Shown: piece by piece, positions 9,044-17,313 of the stretch
Numbering within the stretch: position 1 is the first letter of the stretch
Layout: each line of letters opens with the position of its first letter
From: Nitrospirales bacterium
GTDB taxonomy: Bacteria; Nitrospirota; Nitrospiria; Nitrospirales; UBA8639
Direction: 5' to 3'
NCBI GenBank assembly: GCA_021604005.1
Contig: BQIV01000038.1
Location: 1-44,721 of the forward strand
Length of the DNA: 44,721 bases
Program-made: the position numbers and the translations under genes
The notes under the pieces: generated by a model
Told to the model about the DNA's origin: nothing
The model's database searches: none
Seen by the model: only the letters and a program-made list of their open reading frames with translations

Positions 9044-10060
9044 ATGAAGAATATCCTTGTGATTAAATTGCGGTATATCGGAGATGTGATTCTCTCGACT
9101 CCGGTTCTTTCACTCTTGCGACAGCAATTTCCTGAGGCCAATGTGGTGTGCCTGGTGAACCCTGGAACGGAAGAGGTACTTCGGCATAATCCCCATATCG
9201 ATGACGTGCTGGTCCTTTCGCGAGGAAGCATCATCGAGCAAGTTGGGTTCTGGCTTGCTGTGCGTCGTCGACAATTTGATTGCGTCATTGATTTAACTGA
9301 TGGCGATCGTTCAGCTTTGCTGACTTGGGTGACTGGTTCGTCTGTTCGAATTGGCTTGAATCACGAACATCGATGGAGAGGCCGATTGTACTCACATTGC
9401 CTGTCATGCGGACCTGAGGGGCGTCATATGATTGAGTATCATACGCAAACCCTTACGTTGATTGATGTGCATGCCGAGGCGCATATGCCGACGGTGCATG
9501 TTGGAACAGAACACGACCTGCGTGCTCAGGCCATTTTAGAGGAGCTTGGCCTTATTGACCAGCGTTGGGTGATGATTCACCCGACGGCACGATACTGGTT
9601 TAAAGCCTGGCCTTTGGAACGGTTTGCGCGATTAAGTGATCGGCTGGTTGAAGCATCGCTGCGAGTCGTGCTTGTGGGGGATGCTCACGATCACGCCATT
9701 GCATCGGCTATTCAAGAGCATGCTCAGGTATCTATTGACTCGCTCATGGGAAAAACGACGCTCTTGGAGCTCGCCGCGTTGATGCAATATGCGACATTGT
9801 TTATCGGGAATGATACCGGTCTCATGCATATGGCCTCCGCCGTTGGGTGTCCAGTGCTGGGATTATTCGGTCCGACCAATCCTCAAACCTGGGGGCCAAG
9901 GGGACATAACACCAAGGTTATCTATAAGGAACTTGATTGCCGCGCATGTTTTCACCCAGGATGTTTTCGTGGAGAAGACAACTGTATGAAACAGATTTCA
10001 GTCGAGGAGGTGTATACAGCGTCACTTGAATTGCTTAAAGATATGACGGGGGTGCTGTGA
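9044..10060 (+). CDS. Heptosyltransferase III-like family 9 glycosyltransferase
   Basis: A 338-residue GT9 enzyme. The start MKNILVIKLRYIGDVILSTP is typical of WaaQ-like (heptosyltransferase III) proteins, which add a side-branch heptose to the inner core. The donor motif IGNDTGLMHMASAVGCPVLG lies near residue 262, and a C-terminal Cys cluster (C-x2-C-x4-C-x6-C) lies near residue 303. It is the last gene of the glycan locus. The stop at 10060 faces the convergent gene ending at 10145. WaaQ is the best guess but not certain, so no symbol is given. Confidence 0.85.
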   Translation: MKNILVIKLRYIGDVILSTPVLSLLRQQFPEANVVCLVNPGTEEVLRHNPHIDDVLVLSRGSIIEQVGFWLAVRRRQFDCVIDLTDGDRSALLTWVTGSSVRIGLNHEHRWRGRLYSHCLSCGPEGRHMIEYHTQTLTLIDVHAEAHMPTVHVGTEHDLRAQAILEELGLIDQRWVMIHPTARYWFKAWPLERFARLSDRLVEASLRVVLVGDAHDHAIASAIQEHAQVSIDSLMGKTTLLELAALMQYATLFIGNDTGLMHMASAVGCPVLGLFGPTNPQTWGPRGHNTKVIYKELDCRACFHPGCFRGEDNCMKQISVEEVYTASLELLKDMTGVL

Positions 10061-10144
10061 AGAGAGAATAAGGTTTGCGGTGACAGTTTGAGCTGCTGAT
10101 CTTGACTTTGAACGTTAGACGTTAAACATTACACTTGTGGGGTC

Positions 10145-11206
10145 CTAAGGAAAGGCCGAGAGGGGAGCATAGGTTACCGGTCTCCCGATGACAGATTCCA
10201 ACCAATCCGTCGTGTCTTGTGGGTTAACCGGATATCGATTTAATCGGACTTCGATTTGGAATTTGCCCTGATGACCAACAAGACCGATAATGGCAGCGGA
10301 ATCCTCTCCGTTCGGGAGGATCGACGATGTTTGAAATTCGCAGAGTGTGGAATAGAGACGACCGGTGTTCCCAAGAATGGTCAGCAGTTCCGGCAGTTCA
10401 TTCATGACACAATGGACGGAACATCGATACACCGAATGTTTCTGGAGATCAAAGGAGTCAAAGTGAAGCAGTTCTTCTTCGGTAAATCCGGTAAGATAGG
10501 CTCGTACCGGCTGGGGTGCTCCCTGCCATGTTGCTGCCAGTTGACTGGCTGGAACGAGAAATTCAAATACGTCAGGAGAGTTTAATTCAAATTGGCAAGG
10601 TCCAAAGGCATCCGGCCATGAACAAAAAAGTGGAGTGTCCTGCCGGGGAGTGAGGAGTTGGACTTGTCTCTGGTCAGCCACGGCTTCTAGCGGTAAGTCC
10701 AGCGTCTTAATCGCGGCTTGAAATGCGGTTTGACGTTCGGTTAACCACATGGGGCGTTGATGATCTGCCCATGTTTCGCCAGGTGCGACGATTTCAGTCG
10801 TATGGACCCGAACTCGAATAAACGCATGCGCATGTCGAAATCCTAACCAAAACATCGCTTCCGGGAGTAACGTCACCATGTGTTCGTCAATGCGCCACGG
10901 GTGGCAAATTGAACAATAGGTGTTCACGGACTGGTACTGTTGAACGAGCGTATGGTATTGCCCAGCCAGTAAGAAAAAGTCACCTGTCCAATTATCTAAA
11001 ATATGAATGAGTGTGACGTCTTCCAATGGCCAGGGATCAAGCGCGTGTATCCCTTGTGGCCCAGATACGCTCCATTCTTCGATGTAGCAAATTATATCTT
11101 TTTCAATATGAGCTGGGGTCAGGCCTGCTTGTTGGAGTTGTTGCGTCGTCTGCAGAATATCATCAAAGGAGAGAAATGGTGGCGTTTCCCAGCGATGTTC
11201 ACGCAT
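10145..11206 (-). CDS. Unrecognised 353-aa protein
   Basis: A long open frame of 353 residues that I do not recognise. It lacks a signal peptide and membrane segments and is rich in Gln, Leu and aromatic residues. A possible metal site is C-x2-C-H near residue 100 (YCSICHPW), with other scattered His and Cys residues. The only in-frame start after the upstream stop is ATG at 11206. The upstream sequence has no convincing ribosome-binding site. It is convergent with the glycan locus, and its downstream neighbour on the other side is tRNA-Ser. Length and the absence of a competing long frame support a real gene. Confidence 0.7.
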   Translation of the reverse strand: MREHRWETPPFLSFDDILQTTQQLQQAGLTPAHIEKDIICYIEEWSVSGPQGIHALDPWPLEDVTLIHILDNWTGDFFLLAGQYHTLVQQYQSVNTYCSICHPWRIDEHMVTLLPEAMFWLGFRHAHAFIRVRVHTTEIVAPGETWADHQRPMWLTERQTAFQAAIKTLDLPLEAVADQRQVQLLTPRQDTPLFCSWPDAFGPCQFELNSPDVFEFLVPASQLAATWQGAPQPVRAYLTGFTEEELLHFDSFDLQKHSVYRCSVHCVMNELPELLTILGNTGRLYSTLCEFQTSSILPNGEDSAAIIGLVGHQGKFQIEVRLNRYPVNPQDTTDWLESVIGRPVTYAPLSAFP

Positions 11207-11404
11207 TATTCGAGGTGGATGGACGCCACGGGCTACACCTCATATGGAGTGTGGCTTGCAGCAGAATACCACAGAAAAGAAAAGCTAGTTGACAGCAGTT
11301 TGGCACCAAGAACCGTGGTCGTGGTGCCGACCGATTACCTGGATATGCTGGATGGAGAGTCAATTGAGGAATATCAAGAAATCATGTGGTTATAAATGAA
11401 GAAT

Positions 11405-11496
11405 TGGCGGAGAGGGCGGGATTTGAACCCGCGGTAGGTGTTACCCTACGACGGTTTAGCAAACCGTTGGTTTCAGCCAAACTCACCCACCTCTCC
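11405..11496 (-). tRNA. tRNA-Ser (anticodon GCT)
   Basis: Read on the minus strand, the 7-bp acceptor stem is GGAGAGG with CCTCTCC. The anticodon arm is ACGGT-TTGCTAA-ACCGT with anticodon GCT. A long variable arm (TCGTAGGGTAACACCTA) identifies a class II tRNA, and the T arm contains GGGTTCAAATCCC. The discriminator is G and the 3' CCA is encoded. It decodes AGC and AGU serine codons. It stands alone, with a MITE-like element 118 bp upstream. Confidence 0.97.
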
Positions 11497-11613
11497 GCGT
11501 TTTTTGTGTTCCAGCTGATGATGTTTTAGTCGTTATCGGAGTATTTGTCAATCTATTCCATGACGACTGTGGTGCGTAATGGTATTTTTCAGTTCGTTGG
11601 CAAGACATTTGGC

Positions 11614-11708
11614 TATAGCCGTTTCAAATAACTTCCACGTGCTTGAAGTGAGTAATCGCGCGGGGTTAGTTGATCGACTTCAGCTGAAACGTATTTGGAT
11701 TCGCTATA
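11614..11708. mobile_element. 95-bp MITE-like element, copy 1
   Basis: The element begins TATAGCCGTTTCAAATAA and ends TTTGGATTCGCTATA. The ends form imperfect terminal inverted repeats (TATAGC...GCTATA), consistent with a TA target duplication as used by IS630/Tc1-type transposases. An internal hairpin ACTTC...GAAGT lies near the left end. A second copy of identical length, with about seven differences, is at 37362-37456 in the same orientation. It has no coding capacity. The short open frame that crosses it is not credible. Confidence 0.85.
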
Positions 11709-11832
11709 GTCCCGGAAGAACGGTAATCGTGTAATGTCGTTTTGTTTCGTCCTGGGAAAGAGATTCTTATTGCATGGTTGCTTGTGGTCTGTCTGATTCT
11801 CATCTGATACGAACGGCATGCTGGTGGCAGGA

Positions 11833-12045
11833 TTATGCCTGACCTTGTGGGCCGTTAAATGGGAGATTATTATCGTTATTGTTCATGGTATTCACCATGG
11901 TTTCCATCAATGCTGAAAGTTTCTTATATTGTGGGTGATCTGGAGTCAATGGTTGGCCATTCTCATCTCGCATGAGATCTTCCATGCCTGCGACCAAATC
12001 GTTCATTTCTGGAAACGGGAGATCTGATTTGCTTTTTTTCCCCAT
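11833..12045 (-). CDS. Small hypothetical protein, 70 aa
   Basis: A 70-residue soluble, acidic, Asn- and Met-rich protein starting MGKKSKSDLPFPEMNDLV and containing the segment TPDHPQYKKLSALMETMVNT. An AAAGGG ribosome-binding site lies about 9 bp before the ATG. It sits 49 bp downstream of the DsbA-like gene on the same strand, so the two may be co-transcribed. No known domain is recognised, and there is no signal peptide or membrane segment. The good ribosome-binding site and protein-like composition make it a probable gene. Confidence 0.6.
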   Translation of the reverse strand: MGKKSKSDLPFPEMNDLVAGMEDLMRDENGQPLTPDHPQYKKLSALMETMVNTMNNNDNNLPFNGPQGQA

Positions 12046-12094
12046 GTGCTGAACCCTTTGTTTGATTGAACAGTCAGTGGTAATAACCTAGTTG

Positions 12095-12730
12095 TTATGA
12101 ATGTTTGTCTTGATCGAGGATACTTTGAATGATTGTCTTTAGGTTGTCTTCCGTCAAGTTTGCGACTCGAATATTTCCGTCGATGACAATGGTGGGGGTA
12201 TGCGTGACTTTGATGCGTTCGCCCCAGGCTTTACCTTTTTCAAGCGTCCGGTAGGGAACGCCGCTGGCTAATCCTTGTTCAAATGTCTCAACATCGAGTT
12301 CTAGCTTTTTGAGCAACAGTCGTCGTATGGTTTTATCGAAGACTTCAATTTTTTTTCCATGGATGGAGCTGAACAGTTCCTTTTTCATTTCCGGACCCTT
12401 GCCCATGGTGACCGCCTGTTCATACATTTCAAAAGCCGTGGGTAGTTTCCCCGGCATAACGGGAAATCCGACGAGGCGGGCTTCGAATTGATCACCGAAT
12501 TCTTCTTTGAGTTTGGTCACGACAATTCGCTCGAACATGTGGCAATGCGGGCAATAAAAATCTGCAAATTCAAAGAGAATAACTTTACCTTTTTCATGTT
12601 TAGATGGTTCATCAAGCAGTTCGAATTCACCTTGAATTGTGGAACTTGCAGCCCAAAGTGATGGGGAAAGAACCAGAGAAACCATAATGATGCTGATGAA
12701 CCAAGCGAAGAATAAACGAACGGTGTGCAT
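12095..12730 (-). CDS. DsbA-family thiol:disulfide oxidoreductase
   Basis: A 211-residue exported protein. An N-terminal signal peptide (hydrophobic core FFAWFISIIMVSLVL, cleavage probably after SLWA) is followed by a thioredoxin-fold domain with active site C60-P-H-C63 and the cis-Pro loop THTPTIVIDG near residue 177. CPHC is the classic DsbA dithiol, so it probably oxidises or handles thiols in the periplasm. I chose the ATG at 12730 rather than 12745 because AAAGGGA lies 6 bp upstream of it. It is divergent from the cupin gene. Its role in copper or cytochrome maturation near nirK is conceivable but not shown. Confidence 0.88.
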   Translation of the reverse strand: MHTVRLFFAWFISIIMVSLVLSPSLWAASSTIQGEFELLDEPSKHEKGKVILFEFADFYCPHCHMFERIVVTKLKEEFGDQFEARLVGFPVMPGKLPTAFEMYEQAVTMGKGPEMKKELFSSIHGKKIEVFDKTIRRLLLKKLELDVETFEQGLASGVPYRTLEKGKAWGERIKVTHTPTIVIDGNIRVANLTEDNLKTIIQSILDQDKHS

Positions 12731-12928
12731 CGTAGTCCCTTTCATACTATGCGATCAGCGATATGACCTGCTTTATGCGCAATCTTGCTTCAGGCTACCA
12801 TGATAGACGCAGGGGTTCAACCTGATCGATCCAGCGCGCTTGTGAGAGAAAGCCAGAGCGGAGATGAGCGGCGTGCCCCGTTCACATCGTGGCATGTTGG
12901 ACATAATTTCTATAAGGAGGGTAAGTGG

Positions 12929-13249
12929 ATGAAGGTTGTCAATCTTGCTGATTTTCAAGAGTTTTCTTCTGAGAAAATGAAAAAACACAACCTGTTTCAG
13001 TCAACGCGATTTTTTTGTGACGTGTATTGTCTTGAGCCGAGACAGGAACAAAAAGGTCATGTGCATGGCGATCAAGATAAAGTGTATCTTGTCATAGAAG
13101 GGTCTGGCACGTTTCGCGTTGGTGAGGAATGCCAAGTGCTTGGACTAGGGCAGGGAACGATGGCCCCCGCTGGGGAGGAGCACGGAGTTCTCAATCATAC
13201 GGATCAACGGCTTCGAGTCTTAGCGTTTATGGCACCGAATCCCTCTTGA
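12929..13249 (+). CDS. Cupin-domain protein
   Basis: A 106-residue single-domain cupin. The first cupin motif is GHVHGDQDKVYLVIEGSG and the second is APAGEEHGVLNHTD, giving a His/Glu metal-binding set and a beta-barrel fold. The function is unassigned, since small cupins of this type can bind metals or small ligands. I chose ATG 12929 because an excellent Shine-Dalgarno (TAAGGAGG, 12912-12919) precedes it. An open frame extends upstream to 12785, but that part looks non-coding. It converges on nirK with a hairpin between them. Confidence 0.82.
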   Translation: MKVVNLADFQEFSSEKMKKHNLFQSTRFFCDVYCLEPRQEQKGHVHGDQDKVYLVIEGSGTFRVGEECQVLGLGQGTMAPAGEEHGVLNHTDQRLRVLAFMAPNPS

Positions 13250-13263
13250 AAAACGGTAAACGT

Positions 13264-13336
13264 GAAACGGAAGACGATTGGGAAAAACAACATGTACTTG
13301 TCGTGTTCGTCTCACATTTCCCGTCTTCCGTTTTCC
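13264..13336. terminator. Hairpin between convergent cupin and nirK genes
   Basis: The left arm GAAACGGAAGACG plus GGGAAA (13264-13285) pairs with the right arm TTTCCCGTCTTCCGTTTTCC (13317-13336) around a 31-bp loop, with a 3-nt bulge. It sits between two convergent stop codons and could act as a bidirectional terminator. It has only short T or A runs, so factor-independent termination is not assured. Confidence 0.5.
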
Positions 13337-13371
13337 GAATATGACTTACATGAATTAGTCCGAATGGTTGA

Positions 13372-14391
13372 TCATTCCGGCTGATGTGCATCGAAGATTG
13401 AGGGGTTATCTTCTCCTGTAGCCGAAAGAATTCCCAACGCGCCTTTCGCGACGCGAAAGATACTGTGGTCGACGAGAAGGTAGGCTCCTGGCACGTCGAC
13501 CTTAAATTCGGCGATGACAGTACCAGCAGAAGGGACGAGGACAGTTTGCACGTTATGATTCAATGTACCGCCAATGGCTCCATCAACATAGACTGTGTCA
13601 AAGATTTCTCCAATGACGTGAAACGAGGAAACGCTATTCGGGCCGATGTTGCCAAAATACAAGCGCACACTTTCACCGGCCTTGGATGTCAATTCGCCTT
13701 CGCCGGTTAGCGCCCCAGTCTTTCCGTTAAACACGACATGATCAGGGTGTTCCGCAAGACCTTTCTCCATCGAGAGTTCAAACACACCGTTCTCTTGACT
13801 GGGCATCGTGAAAAACTCGCTTTGTACGATGGCATATTCCTGGTCGACCTTTGGGAGTCCTTCCTCGGGCTCGACGAGGATCATGCCATACATGCCGTTG
13901 GCAATGTGCGCAGGTATATTGGGAACGGGTGACGCGCAATGATACATATACAGTCCCGGATTTAATGCCTTAAAGGAGACAACGCCTTCTTGTCCTGGGG
14001 CTGCTAAGTTGGCCCCAGCTCCACCACCGGGTCCGTTGACGGCATGCAGGTCCATATTGTGAGGGAACTTACTGTCTTTGGAGTTTTTGAGATGAAGCTC
14101 AACTGTATCTCCCACACGAATACGCATCATGGGACCTGGGACCGTTCCGTTAAAACTCCAGAATTTATACTGTACGCCATCTGCTAAAGTACCAACAAAC
14201 TCTTTGGCTTCAAGATTGACCATAACGTGGGCAGGTTCCGAACGGTTGGTTGGCGCCGGTACTTTTGGTAACGTGGTCAGTTCTGCGGTAATAGAGTTCT
14301 TGGCAGTGCCTGTGGAAGAGAAAAGCAGGAGTAGGCTGAAGAAAAAGGCTAACATGTGTGTGTGTACATGATGGCGACCGAGGGTTTTCAT
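13372..14391 (-). CDS. nirK: Copper-containing nitrite reductase, NO-forming
   Basis: A 339-residue periplasmic two-cupredoxin enzyme that reduces nitrite to nitric oxide. A signal peptide covers about residues 1-30. The type 1 copper ligands are H111, C152, H162 and M167 (HNMDLHAVNG, MYHCAS, IPAHIANGMYG). The type 2 copper ligands are H116, H151 and H309 (VDHSIF). The catalytic pair is D114 and H258 (SSFHVIGE). All key residues are present and the length fits a compact class enzyme. GGAGG lies 7 bp before the ATG. A Crp/Fnr-type box and -10 element lie upstream. nirK is common in Nitrospira, where its physiological role is debated. Confidence 0.95.
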   Translation of the reverse strand: MKTLGRHHVHTHMLAFFFSLLLLFSSTGTAKNSITAELTTLPKVPAPTNRSEPAHVMVNLEAKEFVGTLADGVQYKFWSFNGTVPGPMMRIRVGDTVELHLKNSKDSKFPHNMDLHAVNGPGGGAGANLAAPGQEGVVSFKALNPGLYMYHCASPVPNIPAHIANGMYGMILVEPEEGLPKVDQEYAIVQSEFFTMPSQENGVFELSMEKGLAEHPDHVVFNGKTGALTGEGELTSKAGESVRLYFGNIGPNSVSSFHVIGEIFDTVYVDGAIGGTLNHNVQTVLVPSAGTVIAEFKVDVPGAYLLVDHSIFRVAKGALGILSATGEDNPSIFDAHQPE

Positions 14392-14436
14392 GTGGGCCTC
14401 CTATTGAGAAGATTACTTTATAAAGTGGCCGTAAAA

Positions 14437-14478
14437 ATCATATGGGAGGATTGACTGGAAAACTATGATCTAGATCAA
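14437..14478 (-). promoter_or_regulatory. Crp/Fnr-type box and -10 element of nirK
   Basis: Read on the minus strand, TTGATCTAGATCAT (14478-14465) matches the FNR/DNR consensus TTGAT-N4-ATCAA at 9 of 10 specified positions. A -10 element TATGAT lies at 14442-14437. The inferred start site at 14430 puts the box centre (14471.5) at -41.5, the class II activator position. This is a strong but untested prediction. Confidence 0.75.
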
Positions 14479-14774
14479 TGTTCAAGGAATATTTCAAAGT
14501 CTAGTGGGTGTTGAATAATTCATGAATAGCCAGAAATCAGCCAATATCTCTCTAATCCATGCCAGTATGGTAGGCAAGGCTTGCTCAAAACCTATCCTAA
14601 GTTTTGCGGGTGATCACCAAGGCCAAATTTGTAAAACCTTACTTTGCTTTTTTCGAAATACGAGATACGATTCACGAGCGACGAGTCAGGAGAACGGAAC
14701 GTCTCAGTGTTGCAGCCTATGGCGTTAGCGAAGGTCAGCGGATTTTTAACAGACTCACTCTGTAACTAAGTTGG
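14479..14774. other. Intergenic region between nirK and cca promoters
   Basis: The divergent genes nirK and cca are separated by 383 bp. The nirK-proximal part holds the Fnr-type box and promoter. In the rest I see no gene. The one short open frame (14522-14728) has no ribosome-binding site or recognisable protein content. The cca promoter should lie here but no clear hexamers stand out. Confidence 0.5.
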
Positions 14775-16169
14775 ATGGAACGACTCGCCTTGCACATAGG
14801 AGATGACTCCACAAATGGAGCATTGAACACGATTTTTCAAGAGGTTCGACGAGCGGGAGGACGAGCCTTATTCGTGGGGGGATGCGTACGTGATGCGATT
14901 CTTGACGATCAAGCCAAAGACCTGGACATCGAAGTCTATGGAATGACTCCTGAAGCATTGAAGCGACTCTTAGCGACCCGTTTCAAGACTGATTGCGTTG
15001 GTGAGGCGTTTGGAATCATCAAAATCCATGATTTGCCAATCGATATATCCATTCCTCGGCGTGAATCCAAGATTGGATTAGGCCATAAGGCATTTGACAT
15101 TCTTTCTGATCCCACGATGACACCAAGAGAAGCGGCGGTGCGTCGAGACTTTACGATGAATGCTATGGCCTATGACCCAGTGACTCAAGAACTGATTGAT
15201 CCTTTTTCGGGATTTCAGGATCTCAAAGATCATATTCTGCGACACGTCGGCGCACAATTTTCAGAAGATCCGCTTCGAGTCCTTCGTGGACATCAATTTG
15301 CCGGACGATTTTCCTTACAGGCAACACCAGAAACTCTACGATTATGCCAAGACCTGGTAGTTGAATATGACGTCTTGGCCATCGAACGCGTGTGGGGAGA
15401 ATGGTACAAGTGGGCTGCACAATCTCGGCTGCCTTCCGCCGGGTTAAAATTTCTTCAGCAATGTCAGTGGCTTCGATTGTATCCGGAACTTGCCGCACTT
15501 CAAGGTTGTCCGCAGGATTCCCGGTATCATCCCGAAGGGGATGTGTGGGTTCATACGCTACACGTGGTCGATCAAGCTGCCCGAATTGCTGAACGAGATT
15601 ATCTCAATTCAGAAGATCGTGTGGTACTGGTTTTTTCAGCTCTGTGTCATGATCTTGGAAAGCCTGAAACGACTGAAGTGTTGAGTAATCGGATTCGGTC
15701 TTATGGACATACCGGAACCGTCGAAACTTTTCGAACATTTCTTGGTCAAATTGGCATGCCAATCGGTTTGATGAACCGCGTGATGTATCTATGCCAGTAT
15801 CATCTGACCCATATCGATTTTATGGGTTCACCGCGGCATGTTCGTAGGGTGGCGGTCGCACTCGGGGAGGTGGGAGAAACGCTGCAAATGCTGGCGCGAC
15901 TCGTGGAAGCTGATCACAGTGGTCGTCCACCGCTCCCACAAGAACTTCCTGATGCTATGCGTCAAATGTTGTATGTGGCTCATGATTTAGCCATCCAGGA
16001 TCAAGCACCGAGGCCTCTGCTCATGGGAAGGCATTTATTAGAGATGAACATGCCACCCGGTCCCAAGATGGGTGAAATTCTGAAAGCTGCGTTTGAAGCG
16101 CAATTAGAAGGAAAATTCGATTCCGTGGAAGGTGCTCGCGAGTGGGTACAGAAGCACTATTTAGGATAG
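14775..16169 (+). CDS. cca: CCA-adding tRNA nucleotidyltransferase with HD domain
   Basis: A 464-residue class II nucleotidyltransferase that builds or repairs the tRNA 3' CCA end. The N-terminal catalytic domain has FVGGCVRDAILD near residue 34, the metal-binding motif KDLDIEVYG near residue 48, the RRDFTMNAMAYDP motif near residue 122, and DPLRVLRGHQFAGRF near residue 172. The C-terminal half contains an HD phosphohydrolase motif (VWVHTLHVVDQAA, then ALCHDLGKPETTE near residue 290), as in multifunctional CCA enzymes. Poly(A) polymerase activity is the alternative. The tRNA-Ser in this window already encodes CCA, so repair is the likely role. Confidence 0.9.
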   Translation: MERLALHIGDDSTNGALNTIFQEVRRAGGRALFVGGCVRDAILDDQAKDLDIEVYGMTPEALKRLLATRFKTDCVGEAFGIIKIHDLPIDISIPRRESKIGLGHKAFDILSDPTMTPREAAVRRDFTMNAMAYDPVTQELIDPFSGFQDLKDHILRHVGAQFSEDPLRVLRGHQFAGRFSLQATPETLRLCQDLVVEYDVLAIERVWGEWYKWAAQSRLPSAGLKFLQQCQWLRLYPELAALQGCPQDSRYHPEGDVWVHTLHVVDQAARIAERDYLNSEDRVVLVFSALCHDLGKPETTEVLSNRIRSYGHTGTVETFRTFLGQIGMPIGLMNRVMYLCQYHLTHIDFMGSPRHVRRVAVALGEVGETLQMLARLVEADHSGRPPLPQELPDAMRQMLYVAHDLAIQDQAPRPLLMGRHLLEMNMPPGPKMGEILKAAFEAQLEGKFDSVEGAREWVQKHYLG

Positions 16170-16195
16170 ATGTAAAGAGTTGGGTTTCATTTGAT

Positions 16196-16317
16196 GGGTC
16201 TGTTGAAAAAAGCCGCCAGCGGCGTTCTCGCCCTTTTGCCGTGCTCACGTAATGCCAGTACGCTGCGCGCGTCAAAACGGCTGCGGCCTTGCTGGACGGA
16301 CTTTTTTGAACCGACCC
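16196..16317. repeat. 122-bp palindromic (MITE-like) repeat
   Basis: The left end GGGTCTGTTGAAAAAAGCCG is matched in reverse complement by the right end (16291-16317), giving arms of about 25 bp with a few mismatches. The centre contains GCCGT...ACGGC. Elements with this TGTTGAAAAA...CGCCAGCGGCG...GGCCTTGCTGGAC pattern are widely scattered between genes in environmental bacteria and give rise to spurious short open frames. It lies between the convergent cca and Crp genes. Confidence 0.8.
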
Positions 16318-16611
16318 AAGGCTTCTGATAGTCAACGTCTTCCTGGGTATTTACGGCTGATGATCTTCTCAATATTCAACACTTCCTTGATGGACCGTCT
16401 CGAATTGAGTGAGGAGCCGTTCTGTTGAAAAGAATCTTTCGTACATGCCTGCGCTGTATCTAACGGATATCCAGACGTCGTACTGTTGATTGAGAGATTC
16501 GCTTTCTCTGGAATGATACGATGGATACCGGTTCGTCGTGTGTGTGTTACGAAGAGCTGCGCAAACAGTTTCTGAGAGAGGAGTCCCAGGTTTTTACACG
16601 TTCAGAACTTC
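16318..16611. other. Intergenic region, nothing recognised
   Basis: About 290 bp between the palindromic repeat and the Crp/Fnr gene stop codon. No credible reading frame, RNA gene or clear terminator was found. Confidence 0.5.
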
Positions 16612-17307
16612 CTACGTCAACGATTCACTCGAGAGGGTTTTCAGGTGACCTAAGTCACGGACAATCAAGTGACAGGCCGTTCCCACAATAAGATTTTCCT
16701 TTTTAAATCGGCTCATAATGCGGCTGGTCGTCTCAAGAGTGAGCCCCGCCATATCGGCAAAGTCTTGACGGGTGAGGCGTATATTGAGTCGCAGCCCTTC
16801 GGGCTCGCGAGTGCCAACTTTGGTGGCGAGATTGACCAACAGGGAGGCTAATCGACGTTCTGCAGAATCAAGGGCAAAAGCTTTAGCACTATCCTGAGCT
16901 TCACAAAGGCGATCCCCTAAATACCGAATGATTTGAATAGCCGTTTCAGGGTTTCGCTGAATTATGTCAAGTAATACCTTGCGGCTGATCTTGATGACCT
17001 TGGCATTGTCCATGGCCTGAGCACATCCGGGGTGTAAGGCTCCATTGAAGACAGAGCCTTCGCAACAAAACAGATCTCCCGGCATGAGAACTTTCAGTGT
17101 GACTTCTCTGCCTTCTGGTGTAGACTGAACGCATTTGACGGAGCCTTCCTTGAGGATATGAAACCACTCCACGGCATCGCCTTCTCGAAAAATAAATTCA
17201 TCTTTTCGACAAGACAGTTCGATAGACTGCCTCTCGAGTTCTTCACGGTCGGCATTGCTCAGACAGTTGAAGAGCGGCAAGGTCTCAAAAACGCTTTGAT
17301 TGGACAT
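16612..17307 (-). CDS. Crp/Fnr-family transcriptional regulator
   Basis: A 231-residue regulator with an N-terminal cyclic-nucleotide-binding-like domain (FIFREGDAVEWFHILKEGSV, VLMPGDLFCCEG) and a C-terminal winged helix. The recognition helix GLTLETTSRIMSRF has E192, S195 and R196, the E-x-x-S-R code used by FNR/DNR proteins to read TTGAT-N4-ATCAA. The FNR iron-sulfur cysteine spacing is absent, although C15, C33, C59, C81, C82 and C95 could sense redox or metal. The start lies 6 bp after the transketolase stop, so both share a transcript. nirK, with a matching box, is 2.2 kb away and is the obvious candidate target. Confidence 0.9.
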   Translation of the reverse strand: MSNQSVFETLPLFNCLSNADREELERQSIELSCRKDEFIFREGDAVEWFHILKEGSVKCVQSTPEGREVTLKVLMPGDLFCCEGSVFNGALHPGCAQAMDNAKVIKISRKVLLDIIQRNPETAIQIIRYLGDRLCEAQDSAKAFALDSAERRLASLLVNLATKVGTREPEGLRLNIRLTRQDFADMAGLTLETTSRIMSRFKKENLIVGTACHLIVRDLGHLKTLSSESLT

Positions 17308-17313
17308 GAGTGA

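Noticed and set aside
11003-11395. A 130-codon plus-strand frame opposite the start of the 353-aa gene.
   Set aside because: Most of it is antisense to the longer gene. The C-terminal part looks somewhat protein-like but has no start or ribosome-binding site of its own.
11613-11819. A 68-codon minus-strand frame.
   Set aside because: It covers the MITE-like element and lacks a ribosome-binding site or protein-like composition.
16021-16372. Minus-strand frames over the palindromic repeat.
   Set aside because: They arise from the repeat itself and overlap the cca 3' end, with no conserved protein content.
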